Of a DNA stretch of 64,000 bases, positions 1 through 9,323 are shown one piece after another. The notes under the pieces were generated by a model, which had not been told where the DNA came from, made no database searches, and saw only the letters and a program-made list of their open reading frames with translations. The DNA lies in NCBI RefSeq assembly GCF_900100925.1, contig NZ_FNKO01000001.1, positions 434,001 through 498,000 on the forward strand. Reading direction: 5' to 3'. The translations under genes were made by a program, and so were the position numbers. Source of the stretch: Actinopolyspora saharensis (GTDB taxonomy: Bacteria; Actinomycetota; Actinomycetes; Mycobacteriales; Pseudonocardiaceae). Each line of letters opens with the position of its first letter. The first letter of the stretch is position 1.

Positions 1-57
1 CGGGTGAACGGTGAGCGCCCGGCCGAGAGCGCGTACCGCAACGACGCCACGAACTGA
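1..57 (+). CDS. 3' end of an upstream gene, possibly tatA
   Basis: The first 18 codons are open in frame 1 and end in TGA at 55-57, nine bases before the tatC start. The visible tail is polar and ends in DATN. In mycobacteria and relatives the gene directly before tatC and helY is tatA, the small membrane pore subunit of the Tat translocase, so this tail is probably TatA's hydrophilic C-terminus. The tail itself carries no diagnostic motif, so the name rests on position only. Confidence 0.4.
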   Translation, partial: RVNGERPAESAYRNDATN

Positions 58-66
58 TCCGGGGCT

Positions 67-1023
67 GTGACGGTGGAAGACAATCCGCGTCGTGGCCGCA
101 AACTGTTCAGGCGTGATCGGGAGAAGTTCAGTCGTCGCCGCAATCCCGACGGCACCATGAGCCTCGTCGATCACCTCTACGAGCTGCGTCATCGCCTCGG
201 GGTGGCGTTGCTCTGGGTGCTGATCGGCGGAATCTTCGGATTCTGGTGGTTTTCGAACCAGCTGTTCTTCCTGCCGAGCCTCGGGGATCTCATCACCGGG
301 CCGTACTGCTCGTTGCCCGAGAGTGCGCGGATGACCCCGAACGGCGAGTGCCAGCTCATGCAGACCAGGCCGTTCGAAGTCTTCATGCTTCAGCTCAAGG
401 TCGGTCTCGCGTTGGGTGCCGTGTTGTTGAGTCCGGTCTGGTTGTACCAGTTCTGGGCCTTCATCGCTCCCGGGCTGCACTCGAAGGAACGCAAGTTCGC
501 CAGGGTGTTCGTCGGCATCGGCAGCCTGCTGTTCATCGCGGGCGCGCTGCTGGCCTACTTCGTAGTTCCGAAGGGGCTCACCTTCATGGTGGGCTTCGGT
601 GGGGACGAGTTCTTCACCGCGCTCACCGGTGGCGAGTACATCAACTTCGTGCTGCTGATGCTGCTGTTCTTCGGCATCAGCTTCGAGCTCCCCCTCGTCA
701 TGGTGATGCTCAACAGGGCGGGCGTGGTCACCTACACCAAGCTGCGCAGCTGGTGGCGGGGGAGCGTGTTCGCGCTGTTCATCTTCGCCGCCGTGGCCAC
801 CCCGCAGGACCCGATCTCCATGCTGGTGCTCGGTGCGGCGCTGTGCGTGCTGTACTCCATCGCGCTGCTGATATGTCGTTCCCACGATCGAGCCAAGGAG
901 CGAAAGCAGCGGGAGCAGGAGTCGGCGGAGGACCCCGACACTCCCTCGGACGTGGATACCAGGGCCTCCGAGCTGAGCCCGACCGGGACCTCGGCGACGC
1001 ACAAGGACGACGAGGCGACCTGA
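67..1023 (+). CDS. tatC: Sec-independent protein translocase TatC
   Basis: TatC is the polytopic membrane subunit that recognises twin-arginine signal peptides and exports folded proteins with TatA. The 318-aa protein has a basic cytoplasmic N-terminus, then the TatC signature DHLYELRHR at residues 35-43. About six hydrophobic segments follow, then a charged, Asp/Glu-rich C-terminal tail. The start is the GTG at 67. It lies nine bases after the preceding stop, and helY follows, which matches the mycobacterial order tatA-tatC-helY (Rv2094c-Rv2092c). The GH32 enzyme at 11.3 kb carries a Tat-type signal and is a likely client. The identification is firm. Confidence 0.96.
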   Translation: MTVEDNPRRGRKLFRRDREKFSRRRNPDGTMSLVDHLYELRHRLGVALLWVLIGGIFGFWWFSNQLFFLPSLGDLITGPYCSLPESARMTPNGECQLMQTRPFEVFMLQLKVGLALGAVLLSPVWLYQFWAFIAPGLHSKERKFARVFVGIGSLLFIAGALLAYFVVPKGLTFMVGFGGDEFFTALTGGEYINFVLLMLLFFGISFELPLVMVMLNRAGVVTYTKLRSWWRGSVFALFIFAAVATPQDPISMLVLGAALCVLYSIALLICRSHDRAKERKQREQESAEDPDTPSDVDTRASELSPTGTSATHKDDEAT

Positions 1024-1050
1024 TCGAGGTTTCTCCCTCCCGGACGTCGC

Positions 1051-1086
1051 GGGGTCTTTTCGGCGCGGCCGCGCCGAAAAGACCCC
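1051..1086 (+). terminator. 36-bp perfect palindrome after tatC
   Basis: Two 18-base arms, GGGGTCTTTTCGGCGCGG and its exact complement, meet without a spacer. The hairpin starts 28 bases after the tatC stop and ends 140 bases before helY. It would form a very stable stem in either transcript and has a T-run inside the left arm. It probably terminates or processes the tatC message. No 3' poly-U tail is present, so the type is inferred. Confidence 0.6.
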
Positions 1087-1225
1087 TTCCGGGCCGATGC
1101 GCTCGGCAACTCCCGAGACCGCGCAGCGGTGGAGTGCGCGCGGGCTGCGGCCCGCCCGCGTCCCCCGTGCGGTGAATGTCACCGCGGTTGGCACATTCCC
1201 GGGGCGGATATGAAAGTCTGGGAGT

Positions 1226-4030
1226 GTGGCTGACAGCCGTACCGAAACCACGGAGACAGGCACCGCACCGGTGGATCCGGCAAGGGCCCGCACCGACGAA
1301 CACCGTGCCCGCGGTGCCCACCCGCGCCTGAACGCGTTCACGATGGACGTGTCCTTCGAGCTGGACGCGTTCCAGCGAACCGCCTGCCAGGCCCTGGAGG
1401 ACGGACACGGAGTGCTGGTCTGCGCCCCGACCGGGGCGGGCAAGACCGTGGTCGGCGAGTTCGCGGTGAACCTGGCCCTCGCCGGAGGGCACAAGTGCTT
1501 CTACACCACCCCGATCAAGGCGCTGTCCAATCAGAAGTACGCCGACTTCTGCGAACGCTACGGTTCCGCCTCGGTGGGGCTGCTGACCGGCGACACCTCG
1601 ATCAACGGCAACGCGCAGGTGGTCGTGATGACCACCGAGGTGCTGCGCAACATGCTCTACGCCGGTTCGAGCACCCTCGACGCGCTCGGCTACGTGGTGA
1701 TGGACGAGGTGCACTACCTGGCGGACCGCTTCCGGGGCGCGGTCTGGGAGGAAGTGATCCTGCACCTGCCCGAGCACGTGCAGCTCGCGAGCCTGTCGGC
1801 GACGGTGAGCAACGCCGAGGAGTTCGGCGAGTGGCTGGTCGAGGTGCGCGGGGACACCACCGTCGTGGTCGACGAGCACCGCCCGGTTCCGCTGTGGCAG
1901 CACATGCTGGTGGGCAGCAGCATGTTCGACCTGTTCGGCGGTGAGACGGAGAGCCGGGAGTTGAAGATCAACCCCGAGCTGCTGCGTCACACCAGGGAGC
2001 TCGGGCGCAGCAGGGGTGTTCCCGGCAAGGTGCGCCGCGGATCGGACGGCAAGAAGCGTGTCCAGCACCGGGGGAACAGGTTCCTCCAGCCCTCCCGGGT
2101 GGACGTGCTCAACCAGCTCGAGGACGCCGAGCTGCTCCCGGCCATCGTGTTCATCTTCAGCCGGGCGGGTTGTGACGCGGCCGTGTCCCAGTGCGTGCGG
2201 GCGGGCCTGCGGCTGACCACCGACGACGAGGTCTCCGAGATCCGCGAGGTGATCGAGGAGTACACCAGCACGCTGCCCGAGAGCGATCTCGAGGTGCTCG
2301 GGTACTGGGAGTGGCGGGAGGCCCTGGAGCGTGGAGTGGCGGCGCACCACGCGGGACTGCTGCCCGCCTTCAAGGAAACCGTCGAGGAGCTGTTCGTCCG
2401 CGGGCTGGTCAAGGCCGTCTTCGCCACGGAGACCCTCGCCCTCGGGATCAACATGCCCGCGCGCACGGTCGTGCTGGAGCGGTTGGTCAAGTTCAACGGC
2501 GAGTCGCACGTGGATCTGACCCCGGGGGAGTACACGCAGCTCACCGGTAGGGCGGGACGTCGCGGCATCGACGTGGAGGGCCACGCCGTGGTCGTGTGGC
2601 AGCCGGGAATGGATCCCAAGCAGGTCGCCGGGCTCGCCTCGACGCGCACCTATCCGCTGCACTCCTCCTTCCGCCCCGGCTACAACATGGCGGTCAACCT
2701 CGTCGGGCGGGTCGGCTCCGACGCGGCTCGGGAACTGCTGGAGCAGTCCTTCGCGCAGTTCCAGGCCGACCGTTCGGTGGTCGGCGAGTCCCGTCGGGTG
2801 GAGCGCAACACCGAGGCGCTCGAGGGCTACGCCGAGGCGCTGCACTGCGATCAGGGCGATTTCGCCGAGTACTTCGAGCTGCGCAGGCGCATCTCCGAGC
2901 GGGAGAAGGAGCTGGCGAAGCAGAACAAGGCGGCCAAACGGGCCGAGGCCGCCAAGTCCCTGGAGAAGCTCCGCAAGGGTGACGTGATCGTGATCCCGTC
3001 GGGGCGGCGTTCCGGGCTGGCCGTGGTGATCGATCCAGGCCTGGATCCGATGGAGGAGCCGCGTCCGCTGGTCGTCACCGAGGACCGCTGGGCCGGACGG
3101 GTGTCGGTGGCCGACTTCACCAACCCGGTCGAGGCCCAGGACCGGATCAAGCTGCCCAAGTACGTCGACGTCCGTTCGCCGAAGTCGCGGCGCAACCTGG
3201 CGAACACGCTGCGCGAGACCGGGGTGAGCACCGGTGGGGGCAAGCGCAGGAAGAGCAAGGGTGCGGACACGAACAGCGACCAGGAGCTGGCGAGCCTGCG
3301 ACGGGCCATGCGTTCGCACCCCTGCCACGGCTGCGCCGAGCGGGAGAGCCACGCCAGGTGGGCCGAGCGCCACGAGAAGCTGCGCAGGGAGACCGAGCAG
3401 ATCAGGAACAGGGTGGCGGCCAAGACGAACTCCCTCGTGCGGTCCTTCGACCGGATCACGGCGTTGCTGGAGGAGCGGCACTACCTGGACCCGCATCACC
3501 CGGAGGACCCGGTCACCGAGTTCGGCAAGCGCCTGTCCAGGATCTACAGCGAGTCGGACCTGCTGGTGGCCGAGTGCCTGCGGGTGGGCAAGTGGCGGGC
3601 CCTCGAACCCGCCCAGCTGGCGGCGGTGGTCTCCTCGCTGGTCTACGAGGCGCGGGGCGACTCCCCCGCGGTCCCGGAGGTGCCCCCCGGTGCCGTGGCG
3701 GACGCGTTGTCGGCCACCTGGGAGCTGTGGGCCGAGCTGGAGGACGACGAGCGCAGGCACAAGCTGGATCGCACCCGCGAGCCGGATCCGGGGTTCGCCT
3801 GGCCGGTCTACCGCTGGGCCAGGGGTGACTCGCTGGAGAAGGTGCTGACAGCTTCGGCCACGGCCGGGCACGAGCTGCCCGCCGGTGACTTCGTGCGCTG
3901 GTGCCGCCAGGTGATCGACCTGCTGGACCAGATCCGCGAGGTCGTGGGCCGCGAGGATCCGGTCGGCTCGGCCGCGAACAAGGCGCTCAGCGGGATCCGG
4001 CGCGGGGTGGTCGCGGCCGGATCCGTCTGA
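1226..4030 (+). CDS. helY: Ski2/Mtr4-like DExH RNA helicase HelY
   Basis: This is an ATP-dependent superfamily 2 helicase of the Ski2/Mtr4 type, thought to unwind structured RNA in turnover or processing. The 934-aa protein has Walker A (APTGAGKT, residues 67-74), a DEVH box near residue 160, the SAT motif (LSATVS) and motif VI (QLTGRAGRRG) near residue 440. A C-terminal region of about 200 residues resembles the DSHCT domain of this family. The start is GTG at 1226. It has the same neighbours as Mycobacterium Rv2092c, with tatC before it and a DUF4333 gene after it. Length is normal for actinobacterial HelY. Confidence 0.95.
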   Translation: MADSRTETTETGTAPVDPARARTDEHRARGAHPRLNAFTMDVSFELDAFQRTACQALEDGHGVLVCAPTGAGKTVVGEFAVNLALAGGHKCFYTTPIKALSNQKYADFCERYGSASVGLLTGDTSINGNAQVVVMTTEVLRNMLYAGSSTLDALGYVVMDEVHYLADRFRGAVWEEVILHLPEHVQLASLSATVSNAEEFGEWLVEVRGDTTVVVDEHRPVPLWQHMLVGSSMFDLFGGETESRELKINPELLRHTRELGRSRGVPGKVRRGSDGKKRVQHRGNRFLQPSRVDVLNQLEDAELLPAIVFIFSRAGCDAAVSQCVRAGLRLTTDDEVSEIREVIEEYTSTLPESDLEVLGYWEWREALERGVAAHHAGLLPAFKETVEELFVRGLVKAVFATETLALGINMPARTVVLERLVKFNGESHVDLTPGEYTQLTGRAGRRGIDVEGHAVVVWQPGMDPKQVAGLASTRTYPLHSSFRPGYNMAVNLVGRVGSDAARELLEQSFAQFQADRSVVGESRRVERNTEALEGYAEALHCDQGDFAEYFELRRRISEREKELAKQNKAAKRAEAAKSLEKLRKGDVIVIPSGRRSGLAVVIDPGLDPMEEPRPLVVTEDRWAGRVSVADFTNPVEAQDRIKLPKYVDVRSPKSRRNLANTLRETGVSTGGGKRRKSKGADTNSDQELASLRRAMRSHPCHGCAERESHARWAERHEKLRRETEQIRNRVAAKTNSLVRSFDRITALLEERHYLDPHHPEDPVTEFGKRLSRIYSESDLLVAECLRVGKWRALEPAQLAAVVSSLVYEARGDSPAVPEVPPGAVADALSATWELWAELEDDERRHKLDRTREPDPGFAWPVYRWARGDSLEKVLTASATAGHELPAGDFVRWCRQVIDLLDQIREVVGREDPVGSAANKALSGIRRGVVAAGSV

Positions 4031-4126
4031 CGCCCTGCCCACCTGCCGTCCGGTCCGCGGGCTGTGGTTGGATCGGATCTCGATGTCGGCCGAGTTAGCA
4101 CGATCGAGTTTCCTCCGGAGGGGTGA

Positions 4127-4690
4127 ATGAGTGAGCCTCGTGGCACGCCTCCACCCCCGGGGTCGGAACGGCTGCAGGACCGGGCGGCTCCACCCAGGGA
4201 GCAGTGGCCGGGGGAACCGCACCGTCCGTACGGAGCTGCGGCCGGCTCCGCGGGGCCGGATACCTTCGGCCCCGCCTCCGGCGGTTCCGGGGCGTGGTCG
4301 GCCGGGGAGTTCGCGGAATCGGCTTCAGGGGCCGCGGAGCCGTCCGGCGCGCACGCGGCTTCCTCCGGTCGAGGCAGCAGGCGCTGGCCGTGGTTCTGCG
4401 CCGCTCTCGCGGTGCTGGTGGCGCTGGGGATGGCGTTTCTGGGGTTCGTCGCCCCGGGGTGGTTCTACCGCGGCGTGCTCGACGCGGGCTCGGTTCAGGC
4501 CGGGGTGCGTCAGATCGTGCGCGACTCCTACGGCGTGGAGGGCGTCGAGTCGGTCTCCTGCCCCTCCGGACAGCCTGTTCGACCGGGGCACAGCTTCACC
4601 TGCGAAGTCTCCACCGACGGGGGCCAGCAGCGGGTCCGCGTCGTGGTGCAGGACGAGGAGGGCACCTACGCGGTCGAGCGCCCCGACTGA
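4127..4690 (+). CDS. DUF4333 membrane protein
   Basis: The 187-aa protein has a Pro/Gly/Ser-rich cytoplasmic N-terminus of about 80 residues and one transmembrane helix (about 87-109). An extracytoplasmic DUF4333 domain fills the rest, with the typical SVSCPSGQPV and FTCEV segments whose two cysteines could form a disulfide. The start ATG is preceded by the ribosome site CCGGAGGGG. The same family lies after helY in mycobacteria (Rv2091c). Its molecular role is unknown; a cell-envelope function is inferred from topology. Confidence 0.88.
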   Translation: MSEPRGTPPPPGSERLQDRAAPPREQWPGEPHRPYGAAAGSAGPDTFGPASGGSGAWSAGEFAESASGAAEPSGAHAASSGRGSRRWPWFCAALAVLVALGMAFLGFVAPGWFYRGVLDAGSVQAGVRQIVRDSYGVEGVESVSCPSGQPVRPGHSFTCEVSTDGGQQRVRVVVQDEEGTYAVERPD

Positions 4691-4810
4691 CCCAGCCCGC
4701 TCGAGCCCGGATCGAGCTGCCGTTCTCGGCCTCCTTCGCCGGAGCGGACCCCGTCCGCGGTGAGGTAAAACCGCTCGAGGTCCCGAGGCGGTGGTGGGCA
4801 TCATGGGGGA

Positions 4811-6028
4811 GTGAGTGAACATGATGTCCGTCCCCTTGCCGAGTCCGAGTTCCGCGCTTCGAACGATCTCTTCCGGAAGGCGTTGAACGCCCCGACGGTC
4901 ACCGACGCGGGGTGGCGAGTTCTGGGCGAGCGCTACGAGCCCGGCCGCGTGTGGGGAGACCACATCGGTGGTCAACTGGCCGGTACGACCATGTCCTTCG
5001 CCAGTTCGCTGGCCCTGCCCGGCGGTGCGGAACTGCCCGCTGCCGCCGTGACCGCGGTGGGCGTTCGTGCCGACCTGACGCGCCGCGGAGTGCTCACCGA
5101 GCTCATGCGTGCCCAGCTGGACGAGGTCCGCCGGCGTGGCGAGGCGGCGGCCATGCTGCACGCCTCGGAAACGGCTATCTACGGGCGTTTCGGCTACGGG
5201 GTGGCCACCAGGTCCAGGACCGTGGCGCTGGAGACCGCGCGGGCGGTCCCACGCGAGCGGGCTCCCGGCGGTGGCCGGGTCAGACTGGTCGACGTGGACG
5301 AGGCGGCGGAGATCCTGCCCGGGCTGTACCGGGATCTCGGTGTCGTGCGAGCCGGCATGATCGCGCGCCCGCCGACCTGGTGGCGGAGTCACCTCGCCAG
5401 GCGGGAACTGCACGGGGACTACGCGGTGGTCGCGGTGCACAGTGATCCGGACGGTGTCGACGACGGGTTCGCCGTGTGGGTGCCCGGCGGCAACGACTAC
5501 CGCTTCGGGGACGGGCGCACGACGCTGCGCCTGCTGGATCTGCACGCGGCGGGTCCGGATGCCACGGCGGCGTTGTGGTGGTTCCTGCTCGGGGTCGACC
5601 TGGCCGACGAGGTGGTGGCCATCGAGCGTCCGCTCGACGAGCCGCTGGAGTGGTGGCTGGCGGACAGCCGCCAGTGCCGGGTGCGCGACGTCTACGACGG
5701 ACTGTGGGTGCGTCCCGTCGACGTGCCCGCGATGCTCCGGGGACGTTCCTACGGCACGGCCGAACCGGTGGTGCTCGAGGTGCGCGACGGGTTGTTGCCG
5801 GAGAACGCCGGTTGCTACCTGGTCGCCCCGGACGGGGTCGAGTCCACCGGGCGGGAGCCGCAGTTGAGCGTCGACGTGGCCGAGCTCGCCGCACTGCTGT
5901 TCGGTGAGGCGCGTCCGTCCACTCTGGCGGAGGCCAATCTGCTCGAGGCGCACGATCCGAAGGCCCTCGACCGGGCGGACCGCTTGTTCGCCGCTCTCGA
6001 GCGGTCCTGGTGCGGCACGCACTTCTGA
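4811..6028 (+). CDS. Eis-like GNAT acetyltransferase
   Basis: This 405-aa protein has the Eis architecture: an N-terminal GNAT domain, a second GNAT-like region and a C-terminal sterol-carrier-like fold. Eis enzymes transfer acetyl groups from acetyl-CoA to amines of aminoglycosides, peptides or polyamines. The acetyl-CoA loop is seen around VGVRADLTRRGVLTELM. The chain ends in Phe, as in mycobacterial Eis, where the terminal carboxylate takes part in catalysis. The start is GTG at 4811. The substrate here is unknown, and resistance or acylation of a small amine are both possible. Confidence 0.85.
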   Translation: MSEHDVRPLAESEFRASNDLFRKALNAPTVTDAGWRVLGERYEPGRVWGDHIGGQLAGTTMSFASSLALPGGAELPAAAVTAVGVRADLTRRGVLTELMRAQLDEVRRRGEAAAMLHASETAIYGRFGYGVATRSRTVALETARAVPRERAPGGGRVRLVDVDEAAEILPGLYRDLGVVRAGMIARPPTWWRSHLARRELHGDYAVVAVHSDPDGVDDGFAVWVPGGNDYRFGDGRTTLRLLDLHAAGPDATAALWWFLLGVDLADEVVAIERPLDEPLEWWLADSRQCRVRDVYDGLWVRPVDVPAMLRGRSYGTAEPVVLEVRDGLLPENAGCYLVAPDGVESTGREPQLSVDVAELAALLFGEARPSTLAEANLLEAHDPKALDRADRLFAALERSWCGTHF

Positions 6029-6061
6029 GGGGCCGGCTGCCGCCGGGCGCTTCCCGGCGGC

Positions 6062-6994
6062 TCAGCCGAGTGCGTCCAGCAGTCGGTCCACCGGACTTCC
6101 GAGTCCCCACGTGCGCTGCAGTTCGGAGATCCGCGCGGTGTCGACGGGCTCCGCGTGCCGGGTGTCCGTGGACAGGCCGTGCTCCACCGGGGTGTCGGTG
6201 ACCGCGCGCACCACGCTCGGCGCGGCCGCGAGGTACTCGCTCGCCTCGACGAGTTTCGCCCTGTTGCGCGGGGTCAGCCCCGCGTCGCCGTTCGCGGCGG
6301 CTTCCAGCAGGTTCTCCAACGAGCCGTACCGGGAGACGAGCTTCGCCGCGGTTTTCTCCCCGATCCCGGCGACCCCGGCCAGTCCGTCCGAGGGGTCCCC
6401 GCGCAGCACCGCCATGTCCGCGTAGGCCCTTCCGGCGCCCTCCTTCGGCACCCCGTAGCGCTCGGCCAGCTCAGCGGGACCGTAGTCCTGGAGCTTGTCC
6501 AGCCCGCCCCCCATGTAGATCACTCTGGTGGGGGTGGGTTCGTCCCGCACCAGCTGGAAGAGGTCGCGGTCCCCGGTGATCACCTCCACGGGGTCGTCCC
6601 GCTCGACCTCGGCCAGGGTCGCGATGACGTCGTCGGCCTCGTAGCCGGCGGCTTCGGCGGTGTCGACCCCGAGAGCCGTCAGCAGGTCCAGGATCACGGG
6701 AATCTGCGGGGACAGCGTGTCCGGAACCGCCTCGGCCTCCGGGGTTTCCTCGGCGACCCGGTGACTCTTGTACGAGGGCAGCGCCCGGACGCGGAATTCG
6801 GGGCGCCAGTCGTTGTCCAGGCAGACCACGAGCCGCCCCGGGGCGCGCTCGGTGAGCAGCCTGGCGAGCGTGTCGCAGAAGCCGCGCACCGCGTTGACCG
6901 GGCTGCCGTCCGGGGCGGTCAGCGATTCGGGCAGCGCGTAGTACGAGCGGAACCACAGCCCTGCGGCGTCGACGAGCATCACTGGGGAGCGCAC
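6062..6994 (-). CDS. 5'-3' exonuclease (PolI-like 5' nuclease)
   Basis: A stand-alone 5' nuclease of the DNA polymerase I/FEN type, which removes 5' flaps or RNA primers using two metal ions. Acidic motifs visible are LVDAAGLWF at the N-terminus, CLDNDWRPEF, YEADDVIATLAE and TGDRDLFQLV. The helix-hairpin DNA-binding segment GVAGIGEKTAAKLV lies about two thirds in. I chose the GTG at 6994, giving VRSPVMLVDAAG and 310 aa; longer reads add a low-complexity N-terminus. It converges with eis, as Rv2090 does near the helY block. The identification is firm and the exact start is not. Confidence 0.88.
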   Translation of the reverse strand: MRSPVMLVDAAGLWFRSYYALPESLTAPDGSPVNAVRGFCDTLARLLTERAPGRLVVCLDNDWRPEFRVRALPSYKSHRVAEETPEAEAVPDTLSPQIPVILDLLTALGVDTAEAAGYEADDVIATLAEVERDDPVEVITGDRDLFQLVRDEPTPTRVIYMGGGLDKLQDYGPAELAERYGVPKEGAGRAYADMAVLRGDPSDGLAGVAGIGEKTAAKLVSRYGSLENLLEAAANGDAGLTPRNRAKLVEASEYLAAAPSVVRAVTDTPVEHGLSTDTRHAEPVDTARISELQRTWGLGSPVDRLLDALG

Positions 6995-7103
6995 GGCGTT
7001 CAGCTTGGCACGTGTCCGGTGACTCCGGCACGGAGGCCCCGCCCACGGGGCTGTCGGCGGTGCGGGGCTCGGGTGAAGTCGACTGGATCGGTTCGGAAGT
7101 GAA

Positions 7104-7139
7104 TGTGGTCTTGACAACACCACAACAACGGGCAGAATC
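7104..7139 (+). promoter_or_regulatory. Promoter and candidate operator of the fructose operon
   Basis: A TTGACA -35 element is at 7111-7116, with an A-rich -10 candidate (CAGAAT, 7133-7138) after a 16-base spacer. An inverted repeat, TGTGGT (7104-7109) and ACCACA (7119-7124), straddles the -35 box. This is the right place for autorepression by the DeoR-type regulator encoded immediately downstream. The operator assignment is inferred. Confidence 0.5.
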
Positions 7140-7174
7140 AGGCAACATCAAACCTCAATCGGAGGAAAACGGGC

Positions 7175-7933
7175 ATGTATGGGGCAGAGCGCAGGCAACT
7201 GCTGACTCAGCGGCTGCGTCAGGAGGGGCGTATCGACGTCGCCGCGGCGTCCGAGGACCTCGACGTCGCCCCGGAGACGATCCGGCGTGACCTCGGAGCG
7301 CTCGAGCGGCAGGGATTCGTGCGGCGGGTCTACGGCGGAGCCATTCCGCTGGAGCGGTTGGACTTCGAACCGGAGGTGGCGCAGCGGGACACCACGGCGT
7401 CCGCGGAGAAGGACCGCATCGCCCGCGCGGCGCTGGAGCGGGTGCCGGAACGGGGGACGTTGCTGCTGGACGCGGGAACCACCACGGCCAGGCTGGCCGG
7501 GATGCTGCCCGCGGGGGAGTTCACGGTGGTGACCAACTCGCTTCCGGTGGCCAACCAGCTCGCCCATCGCGGCAACTGCGATCTGCACCTGCTCGGGGGC
7601 AGGGTGCGTGCCACGACGCTGGCCTCGGTCGAGTCCTGGGCCAGGGATGTCCTCGCCGGGCTGACCGTCGACTTCGGATTCCTCGGGGCCAACGGGTTCT
7701 CGGCCGAGCGCGGATGCACCACTCCGGACAGCGCGGAGGGGGCGGTCAAGACCGCCATGGTGCGTGCGTGCAGGCAACGGGTGCTGCTGGCCGACCACAC
7801 CAAGTACGGCCACGACCACTTCAGCCGGTTCGCGATGATCTCCGAACTCGACGTGCTGGTCACCGACAGCGGTCTCGACCCGGAAGCCGCCGAGGAACTG
7901 CGTGCGACCGGAACGGATGTGGTGCTGGCATGA
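7175..7933 (+). CDS. DeoR-family regulator of the fructose operon
   Basis: The 252-aa protein has an N-terminal DeoR winged helix (about residues 6-58, with the recognition segment VAPETIRRDLGAL). A C-terminal sugar-phosphate sensor domain of the DeoRC type follows, containing LDAGTTTARLAG and the ADHTKYG segment typical of the family. Members in this position repress fru operons and are relieved by fructose-1-phosphate. It is the first gene of the operon, with SD TCGGAGGA before ATG 7175, and its stop overlaps the fruK start as ATGA. It probably acts at the inverted repeat around the promoter. Confidence 0.9.
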   Translation: MYGAERRQLLTQRLRQEGRIDVAAASEDLDVAPETIRRDLGALERQGFVRRVYGGAIPLERLDFEPEVAQRDTTASAEKDRIARAALERVPERGTLLLDAGTTTARLAGMLPAGEFTVVTNSLPVANQLAHRGNCDLHLLGGRVRATTLASVESWARDVLAGLTVDFGFLGANGFSAERGCTTPDSAEGAVKTAMVRACRQRVLLADHTKYGHDHFSRFAMISELDVLVTDSGLDPEAAEELRATGTDVVLA

Positions 7934-8874
7934 TCGTCACCGTCACCCCGAACCCGAGCCTGGACCGCAGCGTGGCGCTCGGGAGGCTGGAGCGAGGTGC
8001 GGTGCACCGCTCCGAGCGCTCCCTGCTCGAGCCGGGCGGCAAAGGGGTCAACGTCGCGCGCGCCTTGGCCGCCGCCGATCACGGCGCCGTCGCGCTGCTG
8101 CCCACCGGGGGAGCCGAGGGGAGTCGCCTGGCCGAACTGCTGGCTCCCGAGTCCGTGTCCGTGGTGGAGGTTCCGATCGAGGGAACCACCCGCACCAATC
8201 TGACGCTGCTGGAACCGGACGGAACGACGACCAAGATCAACGAACCCGGCAGCGCGCTCAATCGGGGCGAGCTGGAAGGACTGCGGAGCAGGCTGGGCGA
8301 ACTCGCCGCGCGGGCCGACTGGGTGGTGGCCTGCGGAAGCCTTCCGGCCGGTTGCCCGGAGGACCTGCACGCAGCGCTGGTGCGCACTTCGCGCTCGGCG
8401 GGAACGCGGGTCGCCGTGGACGCCTCCGGGGGACCGCTGGCCGAGGCCAGGTGGGCGCGTCCCGACCTGATCGCTCCGAACCTGTCCGAGCTGGCCGAAC
8501 TGGTCGGACGTGAGCTGTCCGACCTGGCGGAGGTCGTGTCCGCCGCCCGCGAGGTGCGGCGGGACGACGTCGGCGCCGTGCTGGTGACCCTGGGGGAACG
8601 CGGAGCGGTGCTGGTGGAGGCGCGTGGTTGCTGGCACGCCAACAGCAGGGCCCGGTGGGTGCGCAGCACGGTCGGCGCCGGGGACGCGGCACTCGCGGGG
8701 TTTCTGCTGGCGGGGGCGGACGGGCCGGAAGCGCTGCGGCACGCCGTCGCCTACGGAACCGCGGGGGTCGAGCTCTCCGGCAGCCGAATGCCCTCCCCGG
8801 GCGACCTGCGTCTCGAGTCGGTCCGGGTGACCGAAGTGGACGAAACCCGCCATCTCGATGGAGTGACACTGTGA
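7930..8874 (+). CDS. fruK: 1-phosphofructokinase
   Basis: FruK phosphorylates fructose-1-phosphate to fructose-1,6-bisphosphate with ATP. The 314-aa PfkB-family protein starts TVTPNPSLDR. It carries the first PfkB signature GGKGVNVARAL and the second signature TVGAGDAALAG, which includes the catalytic Asp. The start is ATG 7930, overlapping the regulator's stop, and its own stop overlaps the next start as GTGA. These overlaps imply translational coupling through the operon. The PTS context makes 1-phosphofructokinase preferable to tagatose-6-phosphate kinase. Confidence 0.93.
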   Translation: MIVTVTPNPSLDRSVALGRLERGAVHRSERSLLEPGGKGVNVARALAAADHGAVALLPTGGAEGSRLAELLAPESVSVVEVPIEGTTRTNLTLLEPDGTTTKINEPGSALNRGELEGLRSRLGELAARADWVVACGSLPAGCPEDLHAALVRTSRSAGTRVAVDASGGPLAEARWARPDLIAPNLSELAELVGRELSDLAEVVSAAREVRRDDVGAVLVTLGERGAVLVEARGCWHANSRARWVRSTVGAGDAALAGFLLAGADGPEALRHAVAYGTAGVELSGSRMPSPGDLRLESVRVTEVDETRHLDGVTL

Positions 8875-9323
8875 ACAACGAGCTCATCACCTCCGACCTC
8901 GTCGACCTCGATCTGCGCTCCGCGGACAAGCAGGAAGCCGTGCGCAGTCTGGCCGAGCGACTGGTCACCGCCGGACGCGTCACCGACCTGGAGCGGTTCC
9001 TCGGCGACGTCGCCGAGCGCGAGAAGCAGATGTCGACCGGGATGCAGGGTGGCATCGGCATTCCGCACTGCCGGTCCGAAGCGGTGACCGCGCCGACGCT
9101 GGCCTTCGGGCGCTGCCCGGAAGGCGTCGACTTCGGCGCCGAGGACGGGCCCGCCAACCTGGTCTTTCTCATCGCAGCACCGCAGGGCGGCGACTCCGAG
9201 CACATGTCGGTGCTGGCCGCGCTGGCGCGCAGGCTCGTGCGGGCCGAGTTCAAACGAACCCTCACCGAGTCCGACGACCCGGCCGCGGTCGCGGAGTACG
9301 TTCGCGAGGAGGTCACGCCTTGA
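8871..9323 (+). CDS. PTS fructose-type EIIA
   Basis: A free-standing 150-aa EIIA of the fructose/mannitol class, which carries phosphate from HPr to EIIB. The active-site histidine is His66 in GIGIPHCRS. The start is the GTG at 8871, overlapping the fruK stop, and its TGA overlaps the TTG start of the IIBC gene. EIIA is often fused to IIB and IIC in fructose systems; here it is separate. Confidence 0.92.
   Translation: MNNELITSDLVDLDLRSADKQEAVRSLAERLVTAGRVTDLERFLGDVAEREKQMSTGMQGGIGIPHCRSEAVTAPTLAFGRCPEGVDFGAEDGPANLVFLIAAPQGGDSEHMSVLAALARRLVRAEFKRTLTESDDPAAVAEYVREEVTP

Noticed and set aside
779..4222. 1147-codon open frame on the minus strand opposite helY
   Set aside because: It is a high-GC shadow: the plus strand has a complete helicase with all motifs, and the minus-strand product is His/Arg/Pro-rich with no recognisable domain.
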